This document shows, piece by piece, positions 36,896 to 46,077 of a DNA stretch of 55,942 bases. The DNA lies in the NCBI GenBank assembly GCA_012927585.1, contig JABBOY010000024.1, positions 1 to 55,942 on the forward strand, written 5' to 3'. The translations under genes were made by a program, and so were the position numbers. How positions within the stretch are numbered: position 1 is the stretch's first letter; each line of letters opens with the position of its first letter. Under the pieces are notes generated by a model that was not told the DNA's origin, made no database searches, and saw only the letters and a list, made by a program, of their open reading frames with translations. Origin of the DNA: Glaciimonas sp. GTDB taxonomy: Bacteria; Pseudomonadota; Gammaproteobacteria; Burkholderiales; Burkholderiaceae_D.

Positions 36896-38983
36896 ATGGC
36901 TGAACTATCCGAAGTTTCCCCTCAAATTGATGAATCCAAAATCGTCACTTTTCCGGATTCTCCGTACCGCCTGTTCCAGCCTTTCGCGCCGGCCGGCGAT
37001 CAACCGCAGGCCATTGACAAGCTTGTCGAAGGCATAGAAGACGGTTTGTCGTTCCAGACCTTGCTCGGCGTGACCGGTTCCGGCAAGACGTACACGATGG
37101 CCAATGTCATCGCCCGCATGGGCCGGCCAGCCATTGTATTCGCGCCGAACAAAACGTTGGCGGCCCAGCTATACAGCGAATTCCGCGAGTTTTTCCCGCA
37201 GAATGCGGTCGAATACTTCGTCAGTTATTATGATTATTACCAGCCGGAAGCCTACGTGCCGCAGCGCGATTTGTTCATCGAAAAAGATTCGTCGATCAAC
37301 GAACACATTGAGCAAATGCGCTTGTCCTGCACCAAGTCGTTGATGGAGCGGCGCGACGTGATCATCGTTGCCACCGTTTCCGCCATTTACGGTATCGGCA
37401 ACCCGAACGAATACCATCAGATGATCCTGACCTTGCGCGCCAAGGACAAGGTCAGCCAGCGCGACGTGATTGCGCGCCTGATCCAGATGCAATACACCCG
37501 CAACGAGATTGATTTCGGGCGCGCCACTTTCCGCGTGCGCGGCGACACCATCGACGTGTTTCCAGCCGAACACGCGGAATTGGCGATCCGCATCGAGATG
37601 TTCGATGACGAAATCGAAAGTCTGCAATTGTTCGATCCGCTGACCGGCCGCGTGCGCCAGAAAATTCCACGCTTCACCATCTATCCCGGCTCGCATTATG
37701 TGACGCCGCGCGCTACCGTGCTGCGCGCGGTCGAAACCATCAAGGAAGAATTGCGCGAGCGGCTGACTTTTTTCCGCAAGGAAAACAAGCTGATTGAAGA
37801 ACAGCGCATCGAGCAACGGACCCGTTTCGACCTGGAAATGATGGCCGAAATCGGCTTCACCAAGGGGATCGAAAATTATTCGCGTCATTTGAGCGGCGCA
37901 CAGCCGGGCGAACCGCCACCGACCCTGGTCGATTATTTGCCGCCGGACGCGCTGATGTTCCTGGACGAATCGCATGTGCTGATCGGCCAGTTCAACGGCA
38001 TGTACAACGGCGACCGGGCGCGCAAAACCAATCTGGTCGATTACGGCTTCCGGCTGCCGTCTGCGCTGGACAACCGGCCGCTGCGTTTCGACGAATTCGA
38101 ATCGAAAATGCGCCAGACCGTGTTCGTCTCGGCCACTCCGGCCGCATACGAGACGGCACACTCCGACCAAGTAGTGGAGCAAGTGGTGCGCCCGACCGGC
38201 CTGATCGATCCGATGATTCTGGTGCGGCCCGCCAGCACCCAGGTCGATGACCTGACCAATGAAATCAGCGAACGCGTCAAGAAGAACGAACGGGTGCTGG
38301 TGACCACGCTGACCAAGCGCATGTCCGAGCAATTGACCGAATATTTGAGCGACAACGGCATGAAAGTGCGCTACTTGCACAGCGATATCGACACCGTCGA
38401 ACGGGTTGAGATCATCCGCGACCTGCGCCTGGGCACGTTTGACGTACTGGTCGGCATCAACCTGCTGCGCGAAGGGCTGGATATTCCAGAAGTGTCATTA
38501 GTGGCGATTCTGGACGCCGACAAGGAAGGTTTTCTGCGTTCGGAACGTAGCCTGATCCAGACCATCGGCCGCGCCGCCCGCAACCTCAACGGCATGGCGA
38601 TACTGTACGGCGACAAGGTGACCGATTCAATGCGGCGCGCAATCGACGAAACCAATCGCCGACGCGAAAAACAAGTCGCGTTCAATCTCGCCAACAACAT
38701 CACGCCAATCGGCATCAAGAAGCATATTCGCGACATGATTGACGGCGTCTACAGTCCGCAGGAAGCGCGCGAAGAGTTGCAGGTGGCGCAAGAGCACGCC
38801 AAATATGAAGCGATGAGCGAGAAACAAGTCAGCCGTGAAATCAAACGCCTGGAAAAACTAATGCACGATCACGCGAAAAATCTGGAATTCGAACAAGCCG
38901 CGCAAGTACGGGATCAGCTCAGTGTGCTGAAAGATCAGATTTTCGGCGCGCACGGAACTGACAATGTCGTGTCGATTAGTTGA
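36896..38983 (+). CDS. uvrB: Excinuclease ABC subunit B
   Basis: The 695-residue DNA helicase-like subunit of UvrABC nucleotide excision repair. Walker A is [10 protein letters not shown], the beta-hairpin region follows [15 protein letters not shown], the helicase motif [13 protein letters not shown] is present, motif VI is QTIGRAARN, and the C-terminal UVR domain (about 650-685) binds UvrC. It is complete and monocistronic. I did not find a convincing LexA box upstream. Confidence 0.98.
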   Translation: MAELSEVSPQIDESKIVTFPDSPYRLFQPFAPAGDQPQAIDKLVEGIEDGLSFQTLLGVTGSGKTYTMANVIARMGRPAIVFAPNKTLAAQLYSEFREFFPQNAVEYFVSYYDYYQPEAYVPQRDLFIEKDSSINEHIEQMRLSCTKSLMERRDVIIVATVSAIYGIGNPNEYHQMILTLRAKDKVSQRDVIARLIQMQYTRNEIDFGRATFRVRGDTIDVFPAEHAELAIRIEMFDDEIESLQLFDPLTGRVRQKIPRFTIYPGSHYVTPRATVLRAVETIKEELRERLTFFRKENKLIEEQRIEQRTRFDLEMMAEIGFTKGIENYSRHLSGAQPGEPPPTLVDYLPPDALMFLDESHVLIGQFNGMYNGDRARKTNLVDYGFRLPSALDNRPLRFDEFESKMRQTVFVSATPAAYETAHSDQVVEQVVRPTGLIDPMILVRPASTQVDDLTNEISERVKKNERVLVTTLTKRMSEQLTEYLSDNGMKVRYLHSDIDTVERVEIIRDLRLGTFDVLVGINLLREGLDIPEVSLVAILDADKEGFLRSERSLIQTIGRAARNLNGMAILYGDKVTDSMRRAIDETNRRREKQVAFNLANNITPIGIKKHIRDMIDGVYSPQEAREELQVAQEHAKYEAMSEKQVSREIKRLEKLMHDHAKNLEFEQAAQVRDQLSVLKDQIFGAHGTDNVVSIS

Positions 38984-38986
38984 TCT

Positions 38987-39034
38987 GTAGTGCAGGCCTC
39001 CGTGCCTGCATGCAGGCACGGAGGCCTGCACTAC
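38987..39034. repeat. GC-rich palindromic repeat, copy 2 (perfect)
   Basis: A perfect 48-base palindrome with no spacer; each arm is 24 bases, beginning GTAGTGCAGGCCTCC and ending GTGCCTGCA. It starts 3 bases after the uvrB stop and is the best-preserved member of the family. Confidence 0.9.
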
Positions 39035-39070
39035 TTTCGCATCTTGCACGGACAGCACATAAGTTATAGC

Positions 39071-39150
39071 TATACTAACTGCTGTATATTTTAATACCGC
39101 ATTAAATATATGCGGACAATGGCATGTTTTTAAAATAAATCAGGGAGTAT
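39071..39150 (+). repeat. AT-rich dispersed intergenic element, copy 6
   Basis: Has CTGCTGTATATTTTAATA, ATATATGCGGACAATGGCAT, but ends in GGGAGTAT, the reverse complement of the usual ATACTCCC. It also contains CCGCAT and ATGCGG as an inverted pair. It lies between uvrB and the convergent glycosylase-like gene, ending 2 bases before that gene's stop codon. Confidence 0.55.
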
Positions 39151-39152
39151 AT

Positions 39153-39941
39153 TTATTTCTGCAACAAATGCAGCGGCGCAAACAAAGCTTGCATTTGTGC
39201 GTGGGCGATGAAAGACAAGTTGTACGGATGCTCGGACAACACCTGCGGAAAAGCATTAATCACCTGCAACGGTTGCAGGCGCTCGGCGATTTTTCCCCAC
39301 AACACGAGCGTTGGGGCCGCTACACTTTGCACCTCGGCCCGCGCCGCCAATGCCTGCAAAACCACCTCCAGAAAAGGCAGCCAGGCACGCGCATCTTTGG
39401 CCGGCGCTACATCGGCTCGAAACACCAGCGATGCATTCAGTAGCAAAAACCCCTGCGCCAGCAGATTGCGCTGCAAGTCAGGCAGCGTTTGCACCAGCGG
39501 CGAACCCATCGCACGCGCCTTCAACGCCACTTGAGCGATGGCTGCGCCCGCAGTATTTTCCACTTGCAACTGGCCGTCTGCCACCAGCAACATCTTGATG
39601 AAATTGCGCAGCGAAGTCGCCTTGTTTACCGGCTTCGACAATCCGCCATCCGGCAGCGCCGACCACAAACCCGCTACCGCGCCATCCATGAAGGCCACGC
39701 CGGTCGCACTCGCGGCACGCGGATATGGCCCCTCGCCCACCAGCACATAACGTACTGTATCCAGCGCTTGCGCAAAGGCCGCGAACAAGCGCCCTTCCGT
39801 GGGCAAATACGCACTGCGCGCAATTGCCGGCAAATATCCGGTATCGGCGCGCGCCACCGCCCGCAAACCGTCACGCAATATCGGCTGCCAGGACGCATGC
39901 GCGCCAGTCAGCGCATCCAGTATTGCAATAGGAATCGTCAT
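39153..39941 (-). CDS. Uracil-DNA glycosylase-like protein with degenerate motifs
   Basis: A 262-residue protein that lines up with the Ung fold. YVLVGEGPYP (residues 65-74) replaces the Ung water-activating motif VILGQDPYH, so the catalytic Asp is Gly and the His is Pro. FLLLNASLVFRADVAPAKDA matches LLLNTVLTVRAGQAHSH; LVLWGKIAERL matches FLLWGSHAQK; EHPYNLSF (from about 237) replaces HPSPLS, keeping the His. Classical uracil excision is therefore doubtful. It may bind DNA, act on another lesion or be a family with a new role. It lies 67 bases downstream of yegD on the same strand. Confidence 0.7.
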   Translation of the reverse strand: MTIPIAILDALTGAHASWQPILRDGLRAVARADTGYLPAIARSAYLPTEGRLFAAFAQALDTVRYVLVGEGPYPRAASATGVAFMDGAVAGLWSALPDGGLSKPVNKATSLRNFIKMLLVADGQLQVENTAGAAIAQVALKARAMGSPLVQTLPDLQRNLLAQGFLLLNASLVFRADVAPAKDARAWLPFLEVVLQALAARAEVQSVAAPTLVLWGKIAERLQPLQVINAFPQVLSEHPYNLSFIAHAQMQALFAPLHLLQK

Positions 39942-39976
39942 ATATCACCCAGAAATTAAAACGAGTTTGCAATTAA

Positions 39977-40004
39977 GTAGTGCAGGCACGGAGGCCTGCA
40001 CTAC
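39977..40004. repeat. GC-rich palindromic repeat, copy 3 (deletion derivative)
   Basis: Outer arms GTAGTGCAGGC and GCCTGCACTAC remain, but the centre of the 48-base palindrome is missing. The sequence is what would result from deletion between the GCAGGC repeats inside the two arms. It lies between yegD and the glycosylase-like gene. Confidence 0.8.
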
Positions 40005-40008
40005 TAAT

Positions 40009-41259
40009 TTAACCAAACTTACGCTGCGCATCCAGCGCCAGTCCGGCACCGATGCTACCGAAGCGGTCGCCTTCGACCTGTCTGGCATCCGGCACCACGG
40101 CAGCGATTCTTTCCCGCAACAAACGCACGCCGCTAGAGCCACCTGTGAAAAATACGGTATCGACCGCAGCGGCCGGGACGCCGGCGTCGCGCAGCAGACA
40201 GGCGACGGTGTTTTCAATGTTGCCGACCAGACCGTGAATGGCGGCCTCGAAATCGGCCCGGTGAATCGCCAGCGTTTGGGGCGGCGACATGCGGTCGAGG
40301 TCGAGCTGGGTCAGTTCGACGTCCGATAGCGCGATTTTGCCCAATTCCATCTGGCCCGCCAGCCAGTGACCGGCGCGCTGGTCGATCAGCGCATGCAGGC
40401 AGTCGAGCCGGTCCCGCGCCATGGCATCGCGATAAATATCCTGCAACTGCGCCCGGGTTTTTTGGGTGTAGGCAAGATTGATGTTGTGCCAGGTGGCGAG
40501 ATTAAAATAAATGCTGGACGGTATCGTGCCGCCGTTATTAAGCGCACTGCCATAACCGAGCAACGGCATCGCGCACACCAGGCTCAAATATTTATCAAAG
40601 TCGGCACCGCCCAGATGGACGCCGCCGGTGGCCAGAATATCGTTTCTGCGGTCGACCTTGCCGGCGCGTTGCGGCGACAAGCGTACCAGCGAAAAATCGG
40701 AAGTGCCGCCGCCGATATCAGCAATCAGCACCAGTTCTTCACGTGAAATCTGCGATTCATAGTCGAAGGCGGCGGCAATCGGCTCAAACTGAAAATCAAT
40801 TTCCTGGAAACCGACCATCTGCGCGACTTCGGCCAGCGTATTCTGCGCCAGCCGGTCGGCGGCAGGATTGCCATCTACAAAGAAGACCGGCCGACCCATT
40901 ACCGCACGGCTGAATTTGCGCCCAGCCGCAGATTCAGCGCGCCGTTTTAGCTCGCCGATGAACTGTGCCAGCAGCGACTTGAACGCCATCGTATTTCCTA
41001 ACACTTCGGTCTGACCTTCCATCAGGCTGCTGCCGAGCAAGCTCTTCATCGAGCGCATCAGCCGCCCTTCCGCACCGTTCAAATAACCGGCCAGTGCGGC
41101 GCGACCGTATTGCACAGTATCGTCGTCAGCATTGAAGAAAATCGCCGACGGCAAAGTCGACTTGCCATCCTCCAGCGCCAGCAAGGCCGGCTGGCCAGGG
41201 CGACTCCAGCCGACGGTGGAATTGGATGTTCCGAAATCAACTCCGCATGCGTCTGTCAT
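40009..41259 (-). CDS. yegD: Hsp70-family protein, YegD type
   Basis: A 416-residue actin-fold ATPase related to DnaK but without the substrate-binding domain. The phosphate-1 motif is CGVDFGTSNSTVGW at the start, phosphate-2 is LIADIGGGTSDFSLV, and VFFTGGSSGVRLLRERI is the adenosine motif. ATG at 41259 is chosen because the conserved motif begins four residues later. YegD-like proteins are putative chaperones with no known client. Confidence 0.92.
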   Translation of the reverse strand: MTDACGVDFGTSNSTVGWSRPGQPALLALEDGKSTLPSAIFFNADDDTVQYGRAALAGYLNGAEGRLMRSMKSLLGSSLMEGQTEVLGNTMAFKSLLAQFIGELKRRAESAAGRKFSRAVMGRPVFFVDGNPAADRLAQNTLAEVAQMVGFQEIDFQFEPIAAAFDYESQISREELVLIADIGGGTSDFSLVRLSPQRAGKVDRRNDILATGGVHLGGADFDKYLSLVCAMPLLGYGSALNNGGTIPSSIYFNLATWHNINLAYTQKTRAQLQDIYRDAMARDRLDCLHALIDQRAGHWLAGQMELGKIALSDVELTQLDLDRMSPPQTLAIHRADFEAAIHGLVGNIENTVACLLRDAGVPAAAVDTVFFTGGSSGVRLLRERIAAVVPDARQVEGDRFGSIGAGLALDAQRKFG

Positions 41260-41577
41260 GGCGCTCTCATCAATCCAAAGGGCGCACATAATAAGCCATC
41301 CACCGGCTGCTGTCTTGACGCATCGCAGCGCTAGCTGCCGAACGAGTAGCCTGCAAGCACTACCAACGCCGCATTAAACGGCGCTTGCGCATCCACGTTC
41401 TCGCCATTTACCTCGCCTTTTAGCTCTGCATCAAGCACAATCCCGCTTGGCTTCCGTATTTCACAAGAGCATCATTAGAGGCCAATATTTCTTATTCTAG
41501 AAAATTTGAGGTTAACGCACTAAATTGACAGCAGCACTCACGGCAATCGTTGCTTTTTATGCAAAATTCGGACTTAT
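41260..41577. other. Divergent intergenic region, no gene seen
   Basis: About 320 bases between yegD and the chemoreceptor gene. A TTGACA hexamer lies at 41525-41530, but I could not find a matching -10 box with confidence. The left half has base composition like coding DNA but no long frame that I can support. Confidence 0.5.
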
Positions 41578-43119
41578 ATGAAAATTTGGGTACAACTCTT
41601 GGTTACCATCGGGATCTCCCTGATTGTAGTTTGGTCGGGCGTGATCATTTGGCAAAATTATGTCTCTCGCGAAGTCGCCATTGATCAGGCGCGCGGTTTT
41701 TCCCTTAGCATGCATGAAGTTACCATGGCAGGACTCACCAGCATGATGGTCACCGGCACGGTAAAAGACCGTGCTATCTTTCTCGACCAAATCAAGCAGC
41801 TCAACTCCATACGCGATGTGCGGGTGGTGCGCGGCGATGGTGTCACCAAGATGTTTGGAGCCGGCACAGCCAAGGATATATCCACTCCAGACGCCCTCGA
41901 AAAACAGGTACTGGATACCGGCAAAGAAGTCATTCGGGTCGAATCCGATAGCAACGGCGAATACCTGAGGGCGGTGCGCCCCACTCTGGCCCAAAAAAAT
42001 TACCTCGGCAAGAATTGCATGATGTGCCACCAGGTACCGGAAAATACTGTGCTGGGTGTCGTCAGCATGAAAATCTCGCTCGATGAAGCCAACGCGGCCT
42101 TGTCCAGACAGCGCCTCAAATTGATTCTGGCCGCCATTCTCACTTGCATCCCGGTGCTGCTCTTGATTTACCCTTTCATTCGCAAAGTCGTCACGCAGCC
42201 GCTGGAAGCTGGGATACGGATCGCCAATGGTATTGCCGCCGGCGATTTGACACAGGAAATCGACGTTAACTCGGCCAATGAAATGGGGAAATTGCTGCAA
42301 GCGTTAAAGGACATGAATGGAAGCCTGGTACGGATCGTGGGCCAAGTGCGCCAGGGAACCGATACCATTTTCAGCGCTTCGAGCGAAATCGCCAGCGGCA
42401 ACGCCGATCTTTCCTCCCGTACCGAATTACAAGCCAGCGCACTGGAAAAAACCGCTTCCTCGATGGAAGAACTGACTTCCACCGTTAAGCAAAATGCCGC
42501 TAATGCGCACCAGGCCAACCAACTCGCCATGTCCGCATCGGAAGTCGCGGTCAAAGGCGGCGCTGTCGTCTCGCACGTGGTCGACACCATGGAATCGATC
42601 AATACTTCGTCCAAAAAAATTGTCGATATCATCGGCGTGATTGATGGCATCGCGTTTCAGACTAATATTTTGGCGTTGAATGCCGCGGTGGAAGCCGCCC
42701 GCGCCGGCGAACAGGGGCGCGGCTTTGCGGTCGTCGCCGCCGAAGTACGCAGCTTGGCGCAACGTTCGGCCGCAGCCGCAAAAGAGATCAAGGCCCTGAT
42801 CGGAGACTCGGTCGAAAAAGTCGATACCGGCAGCGCGCTGGTGCATCAAGCCGGCGCCACCATGACAGAGATCGTCGACAGCATCCGGCACGTCACCGAC
42901 ATCATGGGCGAAATCAGCACAGCGAGCAACGAACAAACGGCCGGTATCGAGCAAGTCAACGACGCGATTATCGAGATGGACAACGTCACCCAGAAAAATG
43001 CCGCACTGGTAGAAAAGGCTACCGCCGCAGCACAATCCTTGCAGGATCAGGCAGGGCATTTGGAGCAAGTCGTCAGTGTCTTCAAATTGGACGTGAAGCA
43101 TGACGATGTAAATAGTTAA
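41578..43119 (+). CDS. Chemoreceptor with periplasmic c-type haem motif
   Basis: A 513-residue methyl-accepting chemotaxis protein. TM1 spans about residues 7-27, a periplasmic domain about 28-178, TM2 about 181-201, then HAMP and the signalling bundle ([20 protein letters not shown] is the hairpin tip). The periplasmic domain contains C147-M-M-C150-H151 in [18 protein letters not shown], a covalent haem-c attachment motif close to the membrane, as in haem-containing sensor domains. Redox, O2 or NO sensing is therefore likely. The C-terminus lacks an xWxxF tether. No che genes are nearby. Confidence 0.93.
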   Translation: MKIWVQLLVTIGISLIVVWSGVIIWQNYVSREVAIDQARGFSLSMHEVTMAGLTSMMVTGTVKDRAIFLDQIKQLNSIRDVRVVRGDGVTKMFGAGTAKDISTPDALEKQVLDTGKEVIRVESDSNGEYLRAVRPTLAQKNYLGKNCMMCHQVPENTVLGVVSMKISLDEANAALSRQRLKLILAAILTCIPVLLLIYPFIRKVVTQPLEAGIRIANGIAAGDLTQEIDVNSANEMGKLLQALKDMNGSLVRIVGQVRQGTDTIFSASSEIASGNADLSSRTELQASALEKTASSMEELTSTVKQNAANAHQANQLAMSASEVAVKGGAVVSHVVDTMESINTSSKKIVDIIGVIDGIAFQTNILALNAAVEAARAGEQGRGFAVVAAEVRSLAQRSAAAAKEIKALIGDSVEKVDTGSALVHQAGATMTEIVDSIRHVTDIMGEISTASNEQTAGIEQVNDAIIEMDNVTQKNAALVEKATAAAQSLQDQAGHLEQVVSVFKLDVKHDDVNS

Positions 43120-43148
43120 ATAGCGGCTTAAATATTTAAAAATACTCC
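43112..43148 (+). repeat. AT-rich element, weak partial copy
   Basis: TTAAATAGCGGCTTAA followed by TTTAAAAATACTCC. It shares the terminal ATACTCC with the family and the AATAGCGGCTTAA segment with DNA just after copy 2 at 9366. It overlaps the receptor stop codon. Confidence 0.35.
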
Positions 43149-43228
43149 ATGAAATTTAAAATAGCTGTAGAAAGCTACGACGTCAGAACGCAACCTATCG
43201 GATTAAGGGAAATTAAAAAATTTATGCA

Positions 43229-43262
43229 TAAAAAAACCGCCGCTTGTTGCCAGCGGCGGTTT
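43229..43262 (-). terminator. Terminator after the Bax-inhibitor-1 gene
   Basis: Stem AAACCGCCGC / GCGGCGGTTT with a 9-base loop; the preceding A-run on the plus strand is the U-run of the minus transcript. It may work in both directions for the converging receptor gene. Confidence 0.85.
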
Positions 43263-43304
43263 GTGGATGCTTACAGAGCGTAGGCCAGCTTTCGCTCAAT
43301 GCTT

Positions 43305-43997
43305 TTAATCGCTGCTATTGGCAAATCCAAGCAACTGCAGCAGACTGGTGAACAAGTTGAAAATGGTCACAAACAAAGTCACTGTCGCCATCACGTAGTT
43401 GGTTTCGCCACCGCGAATAATTTCACTGGTCTGGTACAGAATCAGACCCGACATCAGTAATACAAAGACCGCCGATACCGTCAGCGACAAGGCGGGAACG
43501 TGCATGAAGATGCCCACCAGTCCGGCCAGAAACGCTACCAGAATACCGACTGTCAGAAAGCCGCCCATGAAGGAAAAATCACGCTTTGAAACCAGCGCAT
43601 AAGCTGACAGTCCCATGAAAATGACTGCGGTGCCGCCCATTGCCATCATTACTGTCTGGCCGCCGTTAGGCAACTTCAGATACATGCTGATGATCGGCCC
43701 CAGTGTGTAGCCCATGAAACCCGTTAGGGCAAATACCAGGGCGACACCGAGACCGCTATCCCGGTTCTTGGTGACCAGATACAGTAGCCCGAAGTAACCC
43801 ACCATCGTGATGATGAGACCAGGATGCGGCAACCCCAAGGCGATCGAGAGCCCCGCTGTCAGAGCGCTGAAAGCCAAACACGCCGACAGCAGCATATATG
43901 TGTTGCGCAGTACCCGGTGTGCCGAGGCGTCCAACCCCAGGGTGGCTGACGAAGCCGACGCAATATTGGTACGCATGTCATTAAATCGATTGTTCAT
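43305..43997 (-). CDS. Bax inhibitor-1/YccA family membrane protein
   Basis: A 230-residue protein with about seven transmembrane segments. Family segments seen include RNTYMLLSACLAFSALTAGL, FALTGFMGYTLGPII and LILYQTSEIIRGGETNYV near the C-terminus. The start at 43997 has AAAGGA six bases upstream; a second ATG at 44003 abuts that site and is less likely. BI-1 proteins are proton-sensitive calcium-leak or FtsH-associated proteins; the role here is not known. Confidence 0.93.
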   Translation of the reverse strand: MNNRFNDMRTNIASASSATLGLDASAHRVLRNTYMLLSACLAFSALTAGLSIALGLPHPGLIITMVGYFGLLYLVTKNRDSGLGVALVFALTGFMGYTLGPIISMYLKLPNGGQTVMMAMGGTAVIFMGLSAYALVSKRDFSFMGGFLTVGILVAFLAGLVGIFMHVPALSLTVSAVFVLLMSGLILYQTSEIIRGGETNYVMATVTLFVTIFNLFTSLLQLLGFANSSD

Positions 43998-44028
43998 GTT
44001 CATTCCTTTTGATAATTTCCAAAAAAAT

Positions 44029-44376
44029 TCAGGCAAATTCTGACAACATCATGGTGTGTTTCGCGTGGGAAAACGACCTGGCCCGCGACAAAAGCCGTTG
44101 CACCGTGTAAGCCGCCCGATGAATCGCGCGGTCAATCGTCGCGCTTATAGTATGCCCTGTTTCTGTAACGACGATATCAGGAAGGCCCGGTACGCTCAAC
44201 TTAATCAGGCAGCGCTTGTCGACTCCACCCTTCGGGCCATTTTCATCAGTGATATGTACTGTCACTGCACGGATGTTGTGCCAGACCCTGTTTAGTGCAA
44301 AATCCAGCCGACGTGCCGCATAATCACGTATTAAACGGCTCGCTTTCAAACCTTTGGCAATAATAACTGGCTTCAT
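44029..44376 (-). CDS. HPF/RaiA-like ribosome-associated protein
   Basis: A 115-residue basic protein of the S30AE/sigma-54-modulation family: LIRDYAARRLDFALNRVWHN as the first helix, then VTVHITDENGPKGGVDKRC and VVTETGHTISATIDRAIHRA as the second helix. The short form would bind the 30S decoding region in stationary phase. It diverges from the typical HPF start and is not next to rpoN, so it may be a paralogue. It is followed 31 bases later by the BI-1 gene. Confidence 0.8.
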   Translation of the reverse strand: MKPVIIAKGLKASRLIRDYAARRLDFALNRVWHNIRAVTVHITDENGPKGGVDKRCLIKLSVPGLPDIVVTETGHTISATIDRAIHRAAYTVQRLLSRARSFSHAKHTMMLSEFA

Positions 44377-44473
44377 TGTGGACTCCTGTCGTTATGTACC
44401 AGTTCATGCTATTTGGTTTCTCCATCATGTAAAAGCGAAGATAACATGAATATTACTTCATAAAAACAGAACT

Positions 44474-45385
44474 ATGAAATCGACCGGATTAAATTTTCAC
44501 CACTTGTACTACTTTTGGGTCGTCGCTAAGGAAGGCGGCGTGACGCGGGCCGCCGAGCGGCTCGGGGTTGCGGTACAGACCATCAGCATGCAACTCAGCC
44601 TGCTGGAGCAATCGATTGGGAAATCTCTGCTTACTCAGCAAGGTCGCCGGCTGGTGCTGACCGAGGCTGGCAGAATGGCGCTGGGTTACGCCGACCAGAT
44701 ATTTTTGCTCGGCGAACAAATGCAGGAAGCGCTGGCCGAAAACGATATCGGCCGCACCATTCATTTAACAGTAGGCATTTCCGACGCGCTGCCCAAACTG
44801 GTAGCTTATCGCTTGCTGGAAGCAGTGCTGCAGATGCCGGACAAGGTCAGGCTGACCTGCTATGAAGGCAAGTTCGAATCGTTGCTGGCCGATCTCGCGT
44901 TGCATAAGCTCGATCTGGTGCTGACCGATCGCCCGGTCAGCCCGGGCACCAGTTTACGGGTATTCAGCCATTTATTGGGCGAATGCGAAATCACGCTGTT
45001 CGGCATTCCCGCTCTCGCACAGAAATATAAAGAGGGTTTTCCGGCCAATCTGAACGGAGCACCTTTGCTGATGCCCACCCGCAATAGTGCGGTTCGCGGT
45101 CAAGTCGATCAATGGTTTGAACTGAACGATCTACACCCGGAGATCGTCGGCGAATTTGAGGATAGCGCATTACTCAAGACTTTCGGGCGCAGCGGGCTGG
45201 GCTTGTTTCCTGCCCCATCGTTGCTGGCCAAGGACATCGAAGTACAATTCGGCGCCGTGCCCATTGGAGACTTGCCGGGTGTGCAGGAACAATTTTACGG
45301 CATCCTGACCGAAAGGAAAATCAAGCATCCTGCGGTAGAAGCGATTCTCTCGGCCGCGCATGCGAGCTTTGTCAAACCAGTTTAA
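44474..45385 (+). CDS. nhaR: LysR-family regulator NhaR
   Basis: A 303-residue LysR regulator. The N-terminal helix-turn-helix is HHLYYFWVVAKEGGVTRAAE followed by LGVAVQTISMQLSLLEQSIG. The FHHLYYFWVV start and the VGISDALPKLVAYRLLE segment are characteristic of NhaR, the Na+-responsive activator of nhaA. No antiporter gene is adjacent, so its target must be elsewhere. Confidence 0.88.
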   Translation: MKSTGLNFHHLYYFWVVAKEGGVTRAAERLGVAVQTISMQLSLLEQSIGKSLLTQQGRRLVLTEAGRMALGYADQIFLLGEQMQEALAENDIGRTIHLTVGISDALPKLVAYRLLEAVLQMPDKVRLTCYEGKFESLLADLALHKLDLVLTDRPVSPGTSLRVFSHLLGECEITLFGIPALAQKYKEGFPANLNGAPLLMPTRNSAVRGQVDQWFELNDLHPEIVGEFEDSALLKTFGRSGLGLFPAPSLLAKDIEVQFGAVPIGDLPGVQEQFYGILTERKIKHPAVEAILSAAHASFVKPV

Positions 45386-45531
45386 GCACGTAAATGTGAG
45401 TTGTATGGCCGAATTCGCCTGTGCGCTTACAACTTGTTACAGGGCTTACGCATTGATGCTGGCACTGCCCGGCGATTCGGACTTTAATGGAGTTATATCG
45501 GAAGAATACCAAGAGAATAAAGGAAACCAAC

Positions 45532-45867
45532 GTGAAAAAATATCTCATCCTTGCAGCCGGATTACTGACTTGCTCTAGTCTAATATTGAGTAGTACGCCG
45601 GCGTTGGCCCGTTCGGATGTCAGTGTTGGCATCAATATTGGCATTCCGGGTTTTTATCCTGGGCCCGTCTATATGGAGCCGCAACCGGTCTATGTTGAGC
45701 AGCAGCCTGTGTATGTACAACCGCGCGTGATCTATACGCAACCGCGTCCACTGTATATAGAAAGAGGTCCAGTGTATTACCAAGGGCGGCAATGGGAAGA
45801 TAGGCAATACCGTGGTCGCCACTGGAAAGACAAAGAGCATCGTGGTCATGACCACGAGGATGATTGA
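45532..45867 (+). CDS. Small secreted Tyr/Pro/Val-repeat protein
   Basis: A 111-residue exported protein. GTG at 45532 with AAAGGA upstream gives MKKYLILAAGLLTCSSLILS, a signal peptide ending near PALARSD. The mature part has short repeats of the type PVYVEQQPVYVQPRVIYTQP, then a charged Arg/His/Asp tail (WEDRQYRGRHWKDKEHRGHD). No known function; such proteins occur in the envelope of many betaproteobacteria. It is related in style to the protein at 46078. Confidence 0.8.
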   Translation: MKKYLILAAGLLTCSSLILSSTPALARSDVSVGINIGIPGFYPGPVYMEPQPVYVEQQPVYVQPRVIYTQPRPLYIERGPVYYQGRQWEDRQYRGRHWKDKEHRGHDHEDD

Positions 45868-46077
45868 CAAGCGCTTTTGATTGAATGCATCAGGATGCAT
45901 AAAGTTACCCACATTTTTTGTGGATAATTTTGTGTGTAACTGTAATTTAAAGTTCCAAGTTATTGAATACAAACGATTTATATTGATTGCATATAAATCA
46001 GGCACTTGCATCAATGATGTCGGGCATTGCGAATAGAAACATTATTTTCGCATGTGCATTTGTCAAGAGGTTCCGTT

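Noticed and set aside
37169-38380. Long 403-residue open frame on the minus strand opposite uvrB
   Set aside because: It is antisense to a fully conserved uvrB and has the His/Asp/Gln/Val-rich composition typical of reverse-strand shadows in GC-rich coding DNA.
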